Positions 1-5,654 are shown, numbered from the stretch's first letter. The stretch: 9,875 nucleotides of DNA from JBMYQA01 sp049600855 (GCA_049600855.1 JBMYQA010000237.1:1-9875); one strand, 5' to 3'. The notes: generated by a model from the sequence alone, not told the origin. A program made the numbers and translations.

Positions 1-652
1 GCCAAGTGTAGAGATTCACGTATTGCAAGGTGAGCGCTCAATGGCTAAAGATAATAAAACGATTGGCCGTTTTAACCTTCAAGATATTCCTCCAGCGCCA
101 AGAGGCATTCCTCAAATCGAAGTAACATTCGATATTGATGCCAATGGTATCTTGAATGTTTCTGCAAAGGATAATGCTACTGGTAAAGAGCAAAAAATCA
201 GAATTGAGGCTTCTTCAGGTTTAACCGATGCAGAAATCGAAGCAATGCGTAGAGAAGCAGAAGCAAACGCTGCAAGCGATCAAGCTGCACGTGAGTCGGC
301 TGAGAAAATCAACGCAGCTGATTCCATGATCTTCCAAACAGAAAAGCAATTGACGGAGTATGGGGAGAAATTGTCTGAAGCAAACAAGACAGCCATCGAA
401 ACGGCTTTACAAGCATTGAAAACAGCACATGGTTCGCAAGATATTGCTGGTATTGATAAGGCAATGGAAGATTTGAATGCGGCATGGAGTACCGCTTCTA
501 CTGAAATGTACCAAGCTGCTGGTGGTGCGGAAGGTGCTGCAAATGGTGCAGGTGCGGAAGGTGCTGCAAACGGAGCAGAAAATGGAGAGAAGAAAGAAGA
601 AGACAACGTAACAGACGTTGACTATGAAGAAGTAGATAAAGATAAGAGCTAA
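1..652 (+). CDS. dnaK: Chaperone DnaK (Hsp70), C-terminal part, 5' end outside window
   Basis: This is the last 216 or so residues of the ATP-dependent cytoplasmic chaperone DnaK, which binds exposed hydrophobic peptides and works with DnaJ and GrpE. The reading frame is open through the left edge: codons from position 2 read PSVEIHVLQGE, so the internal ATG at 41 is not the start. Visible parts, in order, are the end of the peptide-binding beta-sandwich (IPPAPRG, then FDIDANGILNVSAKD, a near-invariant Hsp70 stretch), the alpha-helical lid, a Gly/Ala/Asn-rich linker, and an acidic tail containing DYEEV. The end resembles the EEV tail of bacterial DnaK, but continues with DKDKS. About two thirds of a typical DnaK (roughly 640 residues), including the whole ATPase domain, lies upstream of the window. 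No dnaJ follows; the next gene points the other way. Identification is essentially certain. Confidence 0.98.
   Translation, partial: PSVEIHVLQGERSMAKDNKTIGRFNLQDIPPAPRGIPQIEVTFDIDANGILNVSAKDNATGKEQKIRIEASSGLTDAEIEAMRREAEANAASDQAARESAEKINAADSMIFQTEKQLTEYGEKLSEANKTAIETALQALKTAHGSQDIAGIDKAMEDLNAAWSTASTEMYQAAGGAEGAANGAGAEGAANGAENGEKKEEDNVTDVDYEEVDKDKS
524..577 (+). repeat. 27-base tandem duplication in the dnaK tail (two copies)
   Basis: Two adjacent 27-base units, 524-550 and 551-577, differ at only two positions, both in the last third of the unit. The unit length is nine codons and in frame, so both copies encode the same nonapeptide, GAEGAANGA. It lies in the flexible linker between the lid and the acidic C-terminus, where length change should be tolerated. 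The near-identity suggests a recent slippage or duplication event; that is an inference. Confidence 0.9.
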
Positions 653-672
653 TTAGCCTTATTCAAGTATAT

Positions 673-708
673 AAGCCATCCCGAATTGATAGTTGGGATG
701 GCTTTTTT
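673..708 (+). terminator. Intrinsic terminator after dnaK
   Basis: A perfect 10-base-pair stem (673-682 with 695-704, core AGCCATCCC / GGGATGGCT) encloses a 12-base loop, and a run of six T begins at 703 and overlaps the last two bases of the stem. It begins 21 bases after the dnaK stop, as expected for a rho-independent terminator. The converging plsC transcript would also reach this hairpin, but has no T-run on its own side, so it is mainly a dnaK terminator. Confidence 0.92.
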
Positions 709-742
709 ATGTTTAGCCGAAAGAAAAAGTTCAAACAGTCTC

Positions 743-1498
743 TTAGTGGTTTGCCGCTAATTCCCGATCGAACTCTGCGCGCATTTGTAACAGCTTATTG
801 TTAACCCAAGTATGGCAATCGCGCCGAAGTTGTTCCCAATCATCGTTTCGTATAGGGTTACCAAATGCTACTTTGACCTTGATTTCATGATATTTCCCAA
901 AGAACGTGAGAAAATGTGGAAGAAATTTATCCGTACCAATCCAGGCAGCGTCCTGATGTTCGAACTCAATGGCAATGGGTACTACTTCAAGTCCCCCTTC
1001 AGCAGCAATCATAAATGTGCCAGGCCTGAATTCTCCAGCTTCAGGCCCTACATAAGTGGTTCCCTCTACAAAAACAATCGTGGAAACCCCCTGATTCACA
1101 AAATCAGCTATTTGCTCACGCGTCTTTTTCCGACTTTCCCTGCTTTTTCGATCAACGAAGACGGTTCCTGAATGGATCAGCCCAAAACCGACCACAGGCC
1201 ATTGTTTCACTTCTGCTTTTACAACAGGGCAGGCATCTAAATACTGAAAAATACAAATGGAATCAATATACGAACGATGGTTTGTGATACCTAAAGTGCC
1301 CTTTTGGGGAATGACTCCGCTCAATTCGCAGTTCACATTTAGAAACCTGACCAACCTTGCGGCCAATTTACGCCTCAGGTGAATGGCTCGCTCAATATTC
1401 TTGCCTTGCAAAAGTCCGCGCAGCATGATTTCAGATATCATGGTTATCGTCAGAAATAAAAAACCAAACAACCGATAGAGACTTCTTGCAGTAATCAA
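743..1498 (-). CDS. plsC: 1-acyl-sn-glycerol-3-phosphate acyltransferase (PlsC/LPLAT family)
   Basis: This 251-residue protein should transfer an acyl chain to the sn-2 position of lysophosphatidic acid, giving phosphatidic acid for membrane phospholipids. All family blocks are present: NHRSYID (residues 73-79, the catalytic H74-x4-D79), GTVFVDRKSR (111-120, glycerol-phosphate binding), VEGTTY (144-149, in place of the usual PEGTR) and VVPIA (172-176). A hydrophobic segment at about residues 8-24 should anchor it to the inner membrane. The start used is TTG at 1498; a stop two codons upstream rules out a longer form, and the next in-frame ATG (residue 20) would remove most of the anchor. It converges on dnaK. 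Exact acceptor and acyl-donor specificity cannot be read from the sequence; ornithine-lipid or lyso-lipid acyltransferases share these motifs. Confidence 0.88.
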   Translation of the reverse strand: MITARSLYRLFGFLFLTITMISEIMLRGLLQGKNIERAIHLRRKLAARLVRFLNVNCELSGVIPQKGTLGITNHRSYIDSICIFQYLDACPVVKAEVKQWPVVGFGLIHSGTVFVDRKSRESRKKTREQIADFVNQGVSTIVFVEGTTYVGPEAGEFRPGTFMIAAEGGLEVVPIAIEFEHQDAAWIGTDKFLPHFLTFFGKYHEIKVKVAFGNPIRNDDWEQLRRDCHTWVNNKLLQMRAEFDRELAANH

Positions 1499-1601
1499 TT
1501 TAGTTTATTTTTAGACAAGTTTTTAATAGGTAAACATGAACAGCTAGGCGATTTCCTGTTATCAAGATGAATGGCTCATATTTCAAAGTGTTGTTGATCC
1601 A

Positions 1602-1727
1602 TCACGTTTTTTGTTCCATTGATTTCCATTTTCCATCATCTTTAAAGTAATACCATACATCACCATACTCATTGAAAGGTAGCTTTATCGCTCGCTTTTT
1701 ACGCTTCTTCTTGATATAATTTAGCAT
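1602..1727 (-). CDS. Small hypothetical protein, 41 residues
   Basis: I do not recognise this protein. It starts at ATG 1727 and ends at TGA 1602-1604. The N-terminus is strongly basic (IKKKRKKR at residues 5-12). The second half is rich in aromatic and turn residues (EYGDVWYYF, then DDGKWKSM), a composition unlike random translation of AT-rich DNA. A stop three codons upstream fixes the ORF, and a promoter-like TATCTTTA lies 26 bases upstream of the start. There is no Shine-Dalgarno site, which is normal here. The next minus-strand gene is plsC, about 100 bases downstream, so it could be a leader gene on the same transcript. Alternatives are a fragment of a decayed gene or chance. The small size keeps confidence low. 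Confidence 0.4.
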   Translation of the reverse strand: MLNYIKKKRKKRAIKLPFNEYGDVWYYFKDDGKWKSMEQKT

Positions 1728-1752
1728 ACCAGATCAGCTGTTCTTGAAAAAG

Positions 1753-1784
1753 TAAAGATACGATTTCTGTATAGCAATTAGCAA
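1753..1784 (-). promoter_or_regulatory. Promoter-like site for the small ORF and possibly plsC
   Basis: Read on the minus strand, TTG (1782-1784), a 21-base spacer and TATCTTTA (1753-1760) match the Bacteroidota sigma-A pattern TTG-N(about 19-21)-TAnnTTTG at all but the last base of the -7 box. It would give a short leader of about 20 bases before the ATG at 1727. This is a motif match only. Confidence 0.4.
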
Positions 1785-1940
1785 AGCGCAGCTATTCTTT
1801 TAAATCACTTCAATAGCATTCATCGGTGTAATCGATCATAATTAAGAACTTCAGGATCATTTGCTTATTTCCTCTTAAGCACTAACTATTTTAGAAGAAC
1901 ATTGGTTAGTATTGTGTAGCCAATAAACCCATGTTCGTCC

Positions 1941-2813
1941 ATGCAGAAATACTTACCCATTATTCTTTTTATCTTGCTGTCTTTAGTTTGGGGAAGCTCT
2001 TACATATTAATAAAGCGAGGTTTAGATGCCTTTGCACCTGATCAAGTTGGCGCTTTACGCATTGCTTTTTCCTTCTTTTTTATGCTGCCTTGGGCGATTA
2101 GAGCATTAAAAGGAGTGCCGAAGCAAAAAATCAAATACTTGGCTATTGTTGGGGTACTTGGTAATCTGTTACCAGCTTTTTTATTTGCTAAGGCCCAAAC
2201 GGAATTGGCGAGCTCCATTACAGGGGTGTTGAGTGGTATGACTCCCATTTTTACCTTCTTAATTGGCTTGTTTGTCTTTAAAAACCGACTGCGCTTTGGG
2301 CAAATGATTGGTTTAAGTCTTGGTTTTTTAGGCACTGTCTGGTTGAGTTTTGTCGGGAATAATGGAATGATGGGCAGCTTAAATGTATATGCTTTATTGG
2401 TATTATTAGCTACTGTATTTTATGCCACAAGTACGAATGTAGTCAAGGTGTATCTATCAGAAATTAAACCGTTGCATATTACAGCAGTAGCTATGTTAAT
2501 GATCGGGCCAATCGCAACAATTTATTTGCTGAGCACAGATTTTATGGCCCGATTTGCTACAGAACCCGCAGCTTGGTCTTCCTTAGGATATATTTCCATA
2601 TTAGGGATTGTAGGAACAGCCATTGCGTTGGCCTTATTCAATAAATTAATTCAGTTGACATCGGCTGTGTATGCCTCTTCAGTTACCTATTTAATTACCG
2701 TAGTCGCCATATTTTGGGGAGTGTTAGATGGAGAAAAGCTGTTTGCCATGCATTACCTTGGCATAGCCATTATCTTATTGGGGATATTCTTGGTGAATCG
2801 TTTTCGGAAGTAG
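1941..2813 (+). CDS. EamA/RhaT-family drug/metabolite transporter (DMT superfamily)
   Basis: This is an inner-membrane permease of 290 residues with ten predicted helices (roughly 5-25, 35-55, 65-83, 90-112, 118-137, 148-168, 178-198, 212-232, 244-260, 268-286). That is two repeated EamA domains of five helices each. Family hallmarks are LVWGSSYILIKRG in helix 1, the LSGMTPIFTFLIG stretch in helix 4, and its counterpart SSVTYLITVVAIFWGVLDGE in helix 9, ending in the typical Glu. Members export amino acids, metabolites or drugs; the substrate here cannot be told. The ATG at 1941 was chosen because it puts the first helix directly at the N-terminus. An ATG at 1931 is in another frame. No Shine-Dalgarno site is seen. 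It ends 5 bases from the stop of the converging NUDIX gene, with no room for a dedicated terminator. It appears to be a single-gene unit. Confidence 0.92.
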   Translation: MQKYLPIILFILLSLVWGSSYILIKRGLDAFAPDQVGALRIAFSFFFMLPWAIRALKGVPKQKIKYLAIVGVLGNLLPAFLFAKAQTELASSITGVLSGMTPIFTFLIGLFVFKNRLRFGQMIGLSLGFLGTVWLSFVGNNGMMGSLNVYALLVLLATVFYATSTNVVKVYLSEIKPLHITAVAMLMIGPIATIYLLSTDFMARFATEPAAWSSLGYISILGIVGTAIALALFNKLIQLTSAVYASSVTYLITVVAIFWGVLDGEKLFAMHYLGIAIILLGIFLVNRFRK

Positions 2814-2818
2814 CGAGT

Positions 2819-3265
2819 TTATTGCAGGCGATACGCTTTTTGAATGCATTGCTCAATGCCTTCAGGCACCAATCGGAGTGAATGAGTACGAATTTCAGTT
2901 AAACTAATCCATTGGGTTTGATAGTGGGCTAAATCATCTTCTTGAAAGTGAATGGGGTTGGTTTCATAAAATTGTTGATCTTCAAAATCAGCTTTGTAAA
3001 TAAAAATGATTTCGTGTCGTAATTCTCCTTTGTATTCAAAGATATTTTCTAGCACATCAACGAACACCAAGTTTGTAATCGCAGCGCCTAACTCTTCTTG
3101 CAATTCCCGCTGAATGGCATCCGCACTGGTTTCTTGAAACATGAGGCTTCCACCTAATGGCCTGAAATAATTTGTTCCACTTTGGGCATGCACATGACTT
3201 GAGAATAGGAGTTTATCTTGGTGTTTGAACAGACACATTGCTTTTACTCCGATCTGCTTACTCAT
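2819..3265 (-). CDS. NUDIX hydrolase
   Basis: This 148-residue cytoplasmic hydrolase should cleave a nucleoside diphosphate linked to another group, using Mg2+. The NUDIX box is perfect: G39-x5-E45-x7-R53-E54-L55-x-E57-E58-x-G60-A61, with the metal-binding glutamates in REL-x-EE. It is preceded by the common RPLGG strand. The substrate is unknown; the overall form (a domain of about 130 residues, with YETNPIHF and the QWISLTEI strand late in the protein) is that of general small NUDIX enzymes rather than of MutT or RppH specifically. It is the last gene of a minus-strand run, 36 bases after the membrane-protein gene, and probably shares its transcript. ATG 3265 gives an N-terminus that leads straight into the first beta strand (KAMCLFK). 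Confidence 0.93.
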   Translation of the reverse strand: MSKQIGVKAMCLFKHQDKLLFSSHVHAQSGTNYFRPLGGSLMFQETSADAIQRELQEELGAAITNLVFVDVLENIFEYKGELRHEIIFIYKADFEDQQFYETNPIHFQEDDLAHYQTQWISLTEIRTHSLRLVPEGIEQCIQKAYRLQ

Positions 3266-3301
3266 CAGCTCAAGATTTAAAGTTCTTTACAATTGATAAA
3301 A

Positions 3302-3700
3302 TTAGAATAATGAAATATGTTGTTTTTTAATCCAAATGAGATACCAAATGAAAAAGGGAATCCAGATAATGTCATTAAATAGATTGGTGAGTAGGGTAGC
3401 AGCAGGGATACTTCCAAGGTATACATGATAAGCCCATCCAATTGGCCCAAGCACTTTACCCAATAAGCCAATAACCACTAACTGAGGATATTTTTTTGGG
3501 TACTTTGCGACTACATAATAACCGTAGCCATATACGCCTACAAACATTCCAATTCCGCTCATTAAGAAAGGGTAATTGATGCGTTCGATGTCAAAGATAT
3601 CGAAAAAGAGGTTGGGAAAAAGAACGACAACCGTTCCCCAAATGATGTTATAAATGGCTGCAAGTAAGAAAACAACTTTAACTATTTTTTCGGTATTCAT
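3302..3700 (-). CDS. Small four-helix integral membrane protein, conserved type, function unknown
   Basis: This 132-residue protein has four hydrophobic helices at about 5-28, 44-64, 72-95 and 104-124 and short charged loops (KYPKKYP at 66-72, the WIKKQ end). No signal peptide cleavage site is apparent; helix 1 is likely retained. Glycine-rich aromatic helix faces (GMFVGVYGYGYYV at 51-63, GLLGKVLGPIGWAYHVYLG at 78-96) and the NDIIWIPFF segment look conserved and resemble small DoxX-like or uncharacterised Bacteroidota membrane proteins, but I cannot name a family with certainty. Its ATG overlaps the stop of the upstream DUF1801 gene by four bases (ATGA, 3697-3700), so the two are translationally coupled. 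The NUDIX gene follows. No catalytic residues can be pointed out. Confidence 0.85.
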   Translation of the reverse strand: MNTEKIVKVVFLLAAIYNIIWGTVVVLFPNLFFDIFDIERINYPFLMSGIGMFVGVYGYGYYVVAKYPKKYPQLVVIGLLGKVLGPIGWAYHVYLGSIPAATLLTNLFNDIIWIPFFIWYLIWIKKQHISLF

Positions 3701-4053
3701 GAGCGTTGATCTATCAGGTGAATCATGGCATTTAATAAGGTGTCAAGTGTTTCAAGGGGCAAGTCTTCTGATGGATTAATTCGAAATATTTTCATGCGTG
3801 AACGATTCCCTTGTTCTAGTAGTGGATGCTCAAGTTGGTTTCCATCAACAATGCCAAGGTAAGGCTCTTTACTTTTTTTATCAGTCCAAAGGTAACAAAT
3901 TCGCTTATTTTGATAGAGAAAAAAGGGCATCCGATACCGCCAAGCCTCACTCATATCAGCGTGATGCGATAAAATGAATTCTCTTACGGCAATCAGACAA
4001 CTTTTAGTAGGCTCTTCTTTATTGAGGTAGTACTGATCAATATCGCGCAACAT
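3697..4053 (-). CDS. DUF1801 (YdhG-like) domain protein
   Basis: This 118-residue cytoplasmic protein carries the DUF1801 pattern: an N-terminal helical part (LRDIDQYYLNKEEP, then a helix at 17-31), the core EAWRYRMPFFLYQNKRICYL (36-55), a WTDKKSKEPYLGIVDG strand pair, and a closing helix (100-115). The family shares the fold of frataxin-like and YdeI proteins; some relatives are linked to iron handling, but most have no known function, so none is assigned here. It starts 3 bases after the acetyltransferase stop and overlaps the membrane-protein start by four bases, placing it firmly in an operon. The leader before its ATG is A/T-rich with no Shine-Dalgarno site. Confidence 0.85.
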   Translation of the reverse strand: MLRDIDQYYLNKEEPTKSCLIAVREFILSHHADMSEAWRYRMPFFLYQNKRICYLWTDKKSKEPYLGIVDGNQLEHPLLEQGNRSRMKIFRINPSEDLPLETLDTLLNAMIHLIDQRS

Positions 4054-4056
4054 GAT

Positions 4057-4665
4057 TTACCAATTTTTTTCTTTTTCAAAGTGTATAGGTTCAAACTTAT
4101 CAATGATTTGAAAATCTTCTTGATACATGGCCCAACGCATAATGGGTTCTCTCGAACCATCTTCGCGTTTTTGAAGTGTTTTACGAGTAGCTTCCAGTTG
4201 ATAGCCTAGTTTTTCAGGTACTTTAGCGCTAGCAATATTTTCGGCACTACATACAATCAATGATTTCTCTTGTTGTAGTATCATTAAGCTCAATTTACAA
4301 AGTGCATAACTTGATTCCGTAGCGTAACCCTTTCCCGTCTGCCCATGATCTATGATGTAGCCGATTTCTAAGATGCCTTTTCCTTGACGAGTCAATAGAA
4401 AGCACAAACCAATGATTTCATTGGGCTGGTTTTTAGTGTATAAGCCATATACATACTTTTGATCGAGGAAAAACTCGCCAGTCCACTGACGGATTTGTGC
4501 CTTTTTTTCTGCTACCGTTTGCGGCTCGTCTTTTGCCCAAGGAATCCAAGGGAGCATGAATGCTTTATTGCTCGCAAGCAGTTTTTGAACACGTTCAGCA
4601 TCTACAATTTCTAATCTGCGTAAAATGAGCTTTGGAGTTTCTAGGTAAGGATAAATGTTATTCAT
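4057..4665 (-). CDS. GNAT-family N-acetyltransferase (RimJ/RimL-like)
   Basis: This 202-residue protein should move an acetyl group from acetyl-CoA to an amine. The N-terminal strand LETPKLILRRLEIVDAERV (8-26) is the classic RimJ/RimL opening. Motif A, with the CoA pyrophosphate loop, is LEIGYIIDHGQTGKGYATES (99-118; GKGYATES is the core). Motif B is NIASAKVPEKLGYQLEATRK (143-162), matching the family's N-x-x-S-x-x-V-x-E-K-L-G-Y/F. The acceptor may be a protein N-terminus, an antibiotic or a small amine; the sequence does not decide. It ends with an extra lysine/glutamate-rich tail (about 183-202) beyond the usual domain. It is the first gene of the minus-strand run. An in-frame stop seven codons upstream of ATG 4665 limits any longer start. 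Confidence 0.93.
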   Translation of the reverse strand: MNNIYPYLETPKLILRRLEIVDAERVQKLLASNKAFMLPWIPWAKDEPQTVAEKKAQIRQWTGEFFLDQKYVYGLYTKNQPNEIIGLCFLLTRQGKGILEIGYIIDHGQTGKGYATESSYALCKLSLMILQQEKSLIVCSAENIASAKVPEKLGYQLEATRKTLQKREDGSREPIMRWAMYQEDFQIIDKFEPIHFEKEKNW

Positions 4666-4700
4666 TCGTAAGACTGAGATTGGTCAATAAATTCATGATT

Positions 4701-4808
4701 TTAATCAATGTCAAAAATTATCTTTTCAATTAGCTTTGGAGTCAGTTCTTGAATGATCGTAAAACCACTTCCCGCTAAATATAAATCATGACTACCATTA
4801 ATTGAATT
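4701..4808 (-). pseudogene. Possible 3' remnant of a gene, 35 codons and stop
   Basis: Between a TGA (4809-4811) and a TAA (4701-4703) the minus strand is open for 35 codons and reads like the end of a real protein, including DLYLAGSGFTIIQELTPKLI followed by an amphipathic, Ile/Lys-rich end. There is no ATG, GTG or TTG in the stretch, so it is not an intact gene. It lies just upstream of the acetyltransferase in the same direction, where a lost first gene of the cluster would sit. An open stretch this long can occur by chance, so this is a weak call. Confidence 0.2.
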
Positions 4809-4821
4809 TCAACTCGATAAA

Positions 4822-4835
4822 TAAAACATGTTTTA
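4822..4835. promoter_or_regulatory. 14-base perfect palindrome, possible operator
   Basis: TAAAACATGTTTTA is its own reverse complement. It lies in the divergent gap, 13 bases before the promoter-like site for sdhC, a usual place for a dimeric regulator to bind. Without a known matching regulator this remains a candidate site; AT-rich palindromes of this length do occur by chance. Confidence 0.3.
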
Positions 4836-4848
4836 ATGGGTGAGTGAT

Positions 4849-4880
4849 TTGTTTGGTGTTCGTGTTACTGTGTGTATTTG
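4849..4880 (+). promoter_or_regulatory. Promoter-like site for sdhCAB
   Basis: TTG at 4849-4851 (or 4853-4855) is followed after 21 (or 17) bases by TGTATTTG at 4873-4880, one mismatch from the Bacteroidota -7 box TAnnTTTG. Transcription would begin near 4887, leaving a leader of about 90 bases before the sdhC ATG. This rests on motif resemblance alone. Confidence 0.3.
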
Positions 4881-4976
4881 GTGATGTTACCCAAACTTTT
4901 CATCCACAAAATTAGCTTAAGCTTATTCCTTATGTTCTGCTTGATAGCGATCGTACTCACGACTAATTGCTAAAAA

Positions 4977-5654
4977 ATGAAACTAAATGTCCTCTTTTTC
5001 CGAAAGACTTTGGTCGCACTGACTGGTCTCTTTCTGAGTATCTTCCTCATCGTCCACCTATCGGCTAATGCACTTTTACTTTTTCCCGAGCACCTTGCAC
5101 GCCCGTGGTATAATGGTTATTCCACTTGGTTGCGGGAAAATCCGTTGATTATGGTCATTGCCTATTTGTTGTACCTCTCCATCATCATTCATGTCATTTA
5201 TGCCCTTTTAGTGATTATTCGCAACCGCAAAGCCAAGCCCGTACTTTACGAACAGAACCGCAAGCATGAGAACAGCAATTGGGCTTCCCAAAATATGGGA
5301 CTGATTGGAATTTCTATCCTCATTTTTATTGTTGTTCACCTAGCCAATTTCTGGGCGCGCATCAAATTAGGCATGGGGGAGAGCGTGGGTTATGATGATG
5401 CAGGCAACAAAGACATTTATTCCGTTACTGATAGTCTGTTTAATAACATTTATTACGTAGCGTTTTATGTGCTACTCATGATTCCTTTGGGATTTCACCT
5501 CTATCATGGCGTAAAAAGTGCATTCATGACCTTAGGTTTTTACCACCGTCGTGGCCTAGCACTGCTCGCCAATATCTCATTGATCTATGCTTGGGTGATC
5601 GCGGTTGGCTTTGCCATCATTCCCATTTTCGTTTTCCTTAGATCCTTTTTATAA
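4977..5654 (+). CDS. sdhC: Succinate dehydrogenase cytochrome b subunit (diheme, b558 type)
   Basis: This is the membrane anchor of complex II. It holds heme b and the quinone site and passes electrons from SdhB to quinone, probably menaquinone. The 225-residue protein has five predicted helices (about 10-34, 57-82, 107-130, 155-180, 195-222). Histidines H27 (IVHLSAN), H72 (IIIHVIY), H121 (IVVHLAN) and H174 (GFHLYHG; H177 is close by) sit one per helix in the first four, as in the single-subunit diheme anchors of Bacillus subtilis and Wolinella. With one large anchor, no sdhD is needed and none is present. ATG 4977 places helix 1 directly at the N-terminus; the leader before it is A-rich without a Shine-Dalgarno site. 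Its TAA overlaps the sdhA ATG by one base, so the genes are coupled. Confidence 0.95.
   Translation: MKLNVLFFRKTLVALTGLFLSIFLIVHLSANALLLFPEHLARPWYNGYSTWLRENPLIMVIAYLLYLSIIIHVIYALLVIIRNRKAKPVLYEQNRKHENSNWASQNMGLIGISILIFIVVHLANFWARIKLGMGESVGYDDAGNKDIYSVTDSLFNNIYYVAFYVLLMIPLGFHLYHGVKSAFMTLGFYHRRGLALLANISLIYAWVIAVGFAIIPIFVFLRSFL

Larger units (their letters stand above)
1499..1940. other. 442-base divergent intergenic region
   Basis: This gap lies between plsC (leftward) and the EamA transporter (rightward). It holds a candidate 41-codon minus-strand gene (1602-1727) with a promoter-like site upstream. In 1740-1940 both strands carry only short open stretches; a 16-codon minus-strand ORF near 1818-1868, with AGGA 10-13 bases before its ATG, is too short to call. 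A 6-base inverted pair, ACTAAC / GTTAGT, flanks about 18 bases near 1882-1911, just before the transporter gene; it is weak. No tRNA or structured RNA was recognised. Confidence 0.6.
4666..4976. other. 311-base divergent intergenic region upstream of sdhC
   Basis: This gap separates the leftward acetyltransferase cluster from the rightward sdhCAB operon. It contains a possible gene remnant on the minus strand (4701-4808), a 14-base perfect palindrome (4822-4835), a promoter-like site pointing at sdhC (4849-4880), and a second short palindrome AGCTTAAGCT at 4914-4923 in the presumed sdhC leader. I found no convincing promoter for the leftward cluster. No riboswitch was recognised. Confidence 0.6.

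Noticed and set aside
280..606. A 108-codon minus-strand ORF antisense to dnaK, rich in Ala/Pro/Ser
   Set aside because: The composition mirrors the Gly/Ala-rich repeat of the DnaK tail read backwards; there is no independent support.
812..1171. A 119-codon plus-strand ORF inside plsC
   Set aside because: It is antisense to the conserved catalytic motifs of plsC and has no family resemblance of its own.
1818..1868. A 16-codon minus-strand ORF with AGGA before its ATG
   Set aside because: It is too short, other frames show equally plausible short stretches, and Shine-Dalgarno sites are not informative in this genome.
3277..3471. A 64-codon minus-strand ORF overlapping the four-helix membrane protein
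   Set aside because: It lies in another frame of a well-supported gene on the same strand and has no recognisable protein character.
4877..4895. Short inverted pair TTTGG / CCAAA overlapping the promoter-like site of sdhC
   Set aside because: The five-base arms with a nine-base loop are within chance expectation, and there is no T-run after them to suggest a terminator.
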